In this document: piece after piece, positions 61,878 through 64,000 of the stretch
How positions within the stretch are numbered: position 1 is the stretch's first letter
Layout of the letters: every line of letters begins with the position of its first letter
Assembly (NCBI GenBank): GCA_945787805.1
Contig: CALZID010000004.1
Span: forward strand, 71,712-135,711
Length of the DNA stretch: 64,000 nt
Origin: an uncultured Clostridia bacterium
Lineage (GTDB): Bacteria; Bacillota; Clostridia; Oscillospirales; Acutalibacteraceae
Direction: 5' to 3'
Notes under the pieces: model-generated
Seen by the model: only the letters and a program-made list of their open reading frames with translations
What the model was told of the DNA's origin: nothing
The model's database searches: none
Made by a program: the position numbers and the translations under genes

Positions 61878-64000
61878 ATGGCAGTTTTTAAATGTAAAAT
61901 GTGTGGCGGCAATCTTGAGGTTGCGGGGAGTTTAAGCGTTGCTACTTGTGAATATTGCGGCACTATCCAAACCCTTCCCAGACTCAACGACGATAAAATC
62001 GCTAACCTTTATGACCGTGCTAACCATTTTCGCCGTAGTAATGACTATGACAAGGCAATGGGAATCTACGAGCAAATTTTGAACGAGGATAGCAGCGACT
62101 CTGAGGCTTATTGGTCTTTGGTGCTTTGCCGCTATGGTATTGAATACGTTGAAGACCCTGCAACCAAAAAGCGTATTCCTACCGTAAACCGTGCGCAGTT
62201 TACTTCTATCTTCTCGGATGAAGACTATAAATCTGCATTGCAGTATGCCGATGATGAGCAGAAAGCCATTTATGAAGAAGAAGCGAAGGCGATTGACAAT
62301 ATCCAAAAGGAAATTCTCGAAATTTCAAATAACGAAGAGCCCTTTGACGTGTTTATTTGCTATAAAGAGACTGATAATAATGGTCGCCGCACACCCGATA
62401 GTGTTTTAGCAAACGATCTCTATCATCAGTTAACTGCCGAAGGCTTTAAGGTGTTCTTTGCTGCAATCACTCTTGAGGATAAATTAGGCTCTGCTTATGA
62501 GCCATATATCTTTGCTGCACTCAATAGTGCAAAAGTAATGGTCGCTCTTGGAACAAAGCCAGAATACTTCAACGCCGTATGGGTTAAAAATGAGTGGTCA
62601 AGATATCTTGCTCTTATTAAGAATGGCGAGAATAAGATGCTTATTCCTGCTTATAAGGATATGGATCCTTATGATTTGCCAGAGGAGTTTTCACATTTGC
62701 AAGCTCAAGATATGGCAAAGCTTGGCTTTATGCAAGATCTTATCAGAGGTATCAAAAAGATTTTATCTTCAACTGATGTTCCTGTTCAAAATACAACATC
62801 TGCACCAGTTCCTGAAAACCTTAATGTTAAAAAGAGCATAAAGAGAATTTTCTTATATATTGAAGATGGCAAGAATAATGAAGCTGAAGAGCTTATTGAC
62901 AAGGTAATTGATGCAGAACCTGAAAATACTAATGCTTATCTTGCAAAGCTTATTATTGAAACAAACGCAAAGACCGTTGACGGTTTGGTTGATTCTGAAA
63001 TTATTATTGCAGATTCAAAGAACCTTGACAGAGCAATTCGTTTCGCTGATGATGACTTAAAGGCAAAGCTAGTTGATATTAAAACAGAAAATACATATAG
63101 AAACGCACATAAGATTTATGATAGTGCGGCATCAGATAGCGAATACCTTGATGCAAAGAAACTGTTTGAAAAGATTCCTGAATACAAGGATTCACAGGAA
63201 TTGATTGAACAATGTAACCAAAAGAGCCAATCTGCTAAAATTGAGCAAACATATATTGATGCTTGTACTTTAGTAAATGGTGCTACAGCGGTTTCTTCTG
63301 CAAGCATTGATAAGCTTAATAAAGCTATTTCAAAGTTTGAAGAGGTTGTTGATTATCAGGATTCTGCAAAGAAAATTGATGAATGCAAGCGTAAAATTAC
63401 AGAATTGCAAACAGGCATTGAATCAAATAAGAAGAAGACAAAAACACTTGCTATTGTTGGTGGTATTGTCGCTGTTATTGTAATAGTATTTATCATTATA
63501 CTTAAGTCTGTTATCATTCCTTCTAGCAATTATAATAAGGCTATGGAAATGATGAATGCAAAAGATTATGAAGGCGCAAGAACAACATTTAGCGAAATGC
63601 TGGATTATAAAGATTCCGGCGAACAATATAAAGAGTGCACATATCAAATTGCTTGTCAGTATTTAGAAAAGAAAGATTTAGATAATTCAAATCCATTATT
63701 CGAAGAAATCAAAGATTATAAGGATTCTGCTGATAAAATCCATTATCACGATTGGAAGGAAACAAAATCGGTTGCTGCTACCTGTGATAAGGATGGCTCA
63801 AAGGATTTAGTTTGTGCTTGTGGTGAAACAAAATCAGAAAAGGTAACTGCACTTGGTCACAATTGGCAAGATGCGACCTGTACCGAACCTAAGAAGTGTA
63901 ATCGTTGCGGTGCAACCTCCGGTTCTGCATTAGGTCATACAGATGGCGTTAAGTGTGAGCGTTGTGGCGAAGTTTTGTTTAAAACACTAACATATACTGG
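61878..64000 (+). CDS. Transmembrane TIR-domain protein with zinc ribbon (partial)
   Basis: At least 707 residues, open at the window edge. Order: zinc ribbon C6-x2-C9 ... C24-x2-C27; TPR-like helical region (~40-130); TIR domain (~155-245, DVFICYKETDNNGRRTPDS start, candidate NADase Glu208 in GSAYEPYIFAAL); helical TPR-like repeats (~280-515); one transmembrane segment (524-542); a second helical region; and a Cys-rich tail from ~635 with repeats like GHNWQDATCTEPKKCNRCG. ATG 61878 has GAGGAGA upstream. The TIR should be cytoplasmic and the tail outside, or the reverse. TIR NADase effector activity is known for the family; here it is inferred. Confidence 0.87.
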   Translation, partial: MAVFKCKMCGGNLEVAGSLSVATCEYCGTIQTLPRLNDDKIANLYDRANHFRRSNDYDKAMGIYEQILNEDSSDSEAYWSLVLCRYGIEYVEDPATKKRIPTVNRAQFTSIFSDEDYKSALQYADDEQKAIYEEEAKAIDNIQKEILEISNNEEPFDVFICYKETDNNGRRTPDSVLANDLYHQLTAEGFKVFFAAITLEDKLGSAYEPYIFAALNSAKVMVALGTKPEYFNAVWVKNEWSRYLALIKNGENKMLIPAYKDMDPYDLPEEFSHLQAQDMAKLGFMQDLIRGIKKILSSTDVPVQNTTSAPVPENLNVKKSIKRIFLYIEDGKNNEAEELIDKVIDAEPENTNAYLAKLIIETNAKTVDGLVDSEIIIADSKNLDRAIRFADDDLKAKLVDIKTENTYRNAHKIYDSAASDSEYLDAKKLFEKIPEYKDSQELIEQCNQKSQSAKIEQTYIDACTLVNGATAVSSASIDKLNKAISKFEEVVDYQDSAKKIDECKRKITELQTGIESNKKKTKTLAIVGGIVAVIVIVFIIILKSVIIPSSNYNKAMEMMNAKDYEGARTTFSEMLDYKDSGEQYKECTYQIACQYLEKKDLDNSNPLFEEIKDYKDSADKIHYHDWKETKSVAATCDKDGSKDLVCACGETKSEKVTALGHNWQDATCTEPKKCNRCGATSGSALGHTDGVKCERCGEVLFKTLTYT

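Overview
The window looks like chromosome of a low-GC, anaerobic gut-type Firmicute (class Clostridia, probably Oscillospirales/Ruminococcaceae). The evidence is clostridial-type rpoBC and rpsL-rpsG-fusA-tuf genes, a T-box leader, BspA-type leucine-rich-repeat proteins, pyruvate:ferredoxin-type aryl-pyruvate metabolism and fucose and beta-galactoside use. The taxon is inferred from gene content only.

Layout. 1-1000: a hairpin array, then a tRNA-Leu(TAA) gene separated from its promoter by three tandem 198-bp repeats that each carry a copy of the tRNA 5' end. 1.1-5.5 kb: L-fucose catabolic operon (isomerase, aldolase, mutarotase, kinase). 5.5-11.7 kb: Ca2+/Na+ antiporter behind an attenuator-like leader, GPH sugar transporter, LRR lipoprotein, PAP2 phosphatase, penicillin-binding transpeptidase. 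11.7-13.4 kb: hairpin array, tRNA with CAT anticodon, a tandem 136-bp repeat and a lipoprotein hydrolase. 13.4-21.4 kb: aryl-acid module (ACT protein and phenylacetate-CoA ligase behind a Phe-type T-box, iorB-iorA, a second acyl-CoA ligase) diverging from a Na+/solute symporter. This reads best as a route linking aryl acids such as phenylacetate to aryl-pyruvates and phenylalanine. 21.4-28 kb: amidohydrolase, tRNA-Lys with a partial duplicate, secG, type II topoisomerase subunits, DUF896. 28-45 kb: tuf, fusA, rpsG, rpsL, then a 1421-aa secreted LRR protein, then rpoC and rpoB, all on the minus strand. 45-52.4 kb: beta-galactosidase, metallophosphoesterase, GPH transporter, YhhN-like protein, DUF6472.

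52.6-64 kb is accessory DNA. It begins with a compact BcgI-like restriction-modification pair (specificity subunit plus fused nuclease-methylase). Next comes the 5' half of tRNA-Trp, cut just after the anticodon loop, followed by a tyrosine recombinase and an excisionase-like protein: the left end of an integrated element. Inside the element are a cytoplasmic LRR protein and, behind a highly structured leader, an operon of an SPFH-SHOCT protein, a multi-pass membrane protein and a transmembrane TIR-domain protein that runs off the window edge. That operon is the best candidate for an undescribed defence or membrane-stress system.

A second theme is non-coding. Hairpin-rich spacers of 123-178 bp lie between short direct repeats at three loci: two repeats are pieces of tRNA genes and one contains a promoter -10 hexamer. 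At two loci the unit is tandemly iterated.
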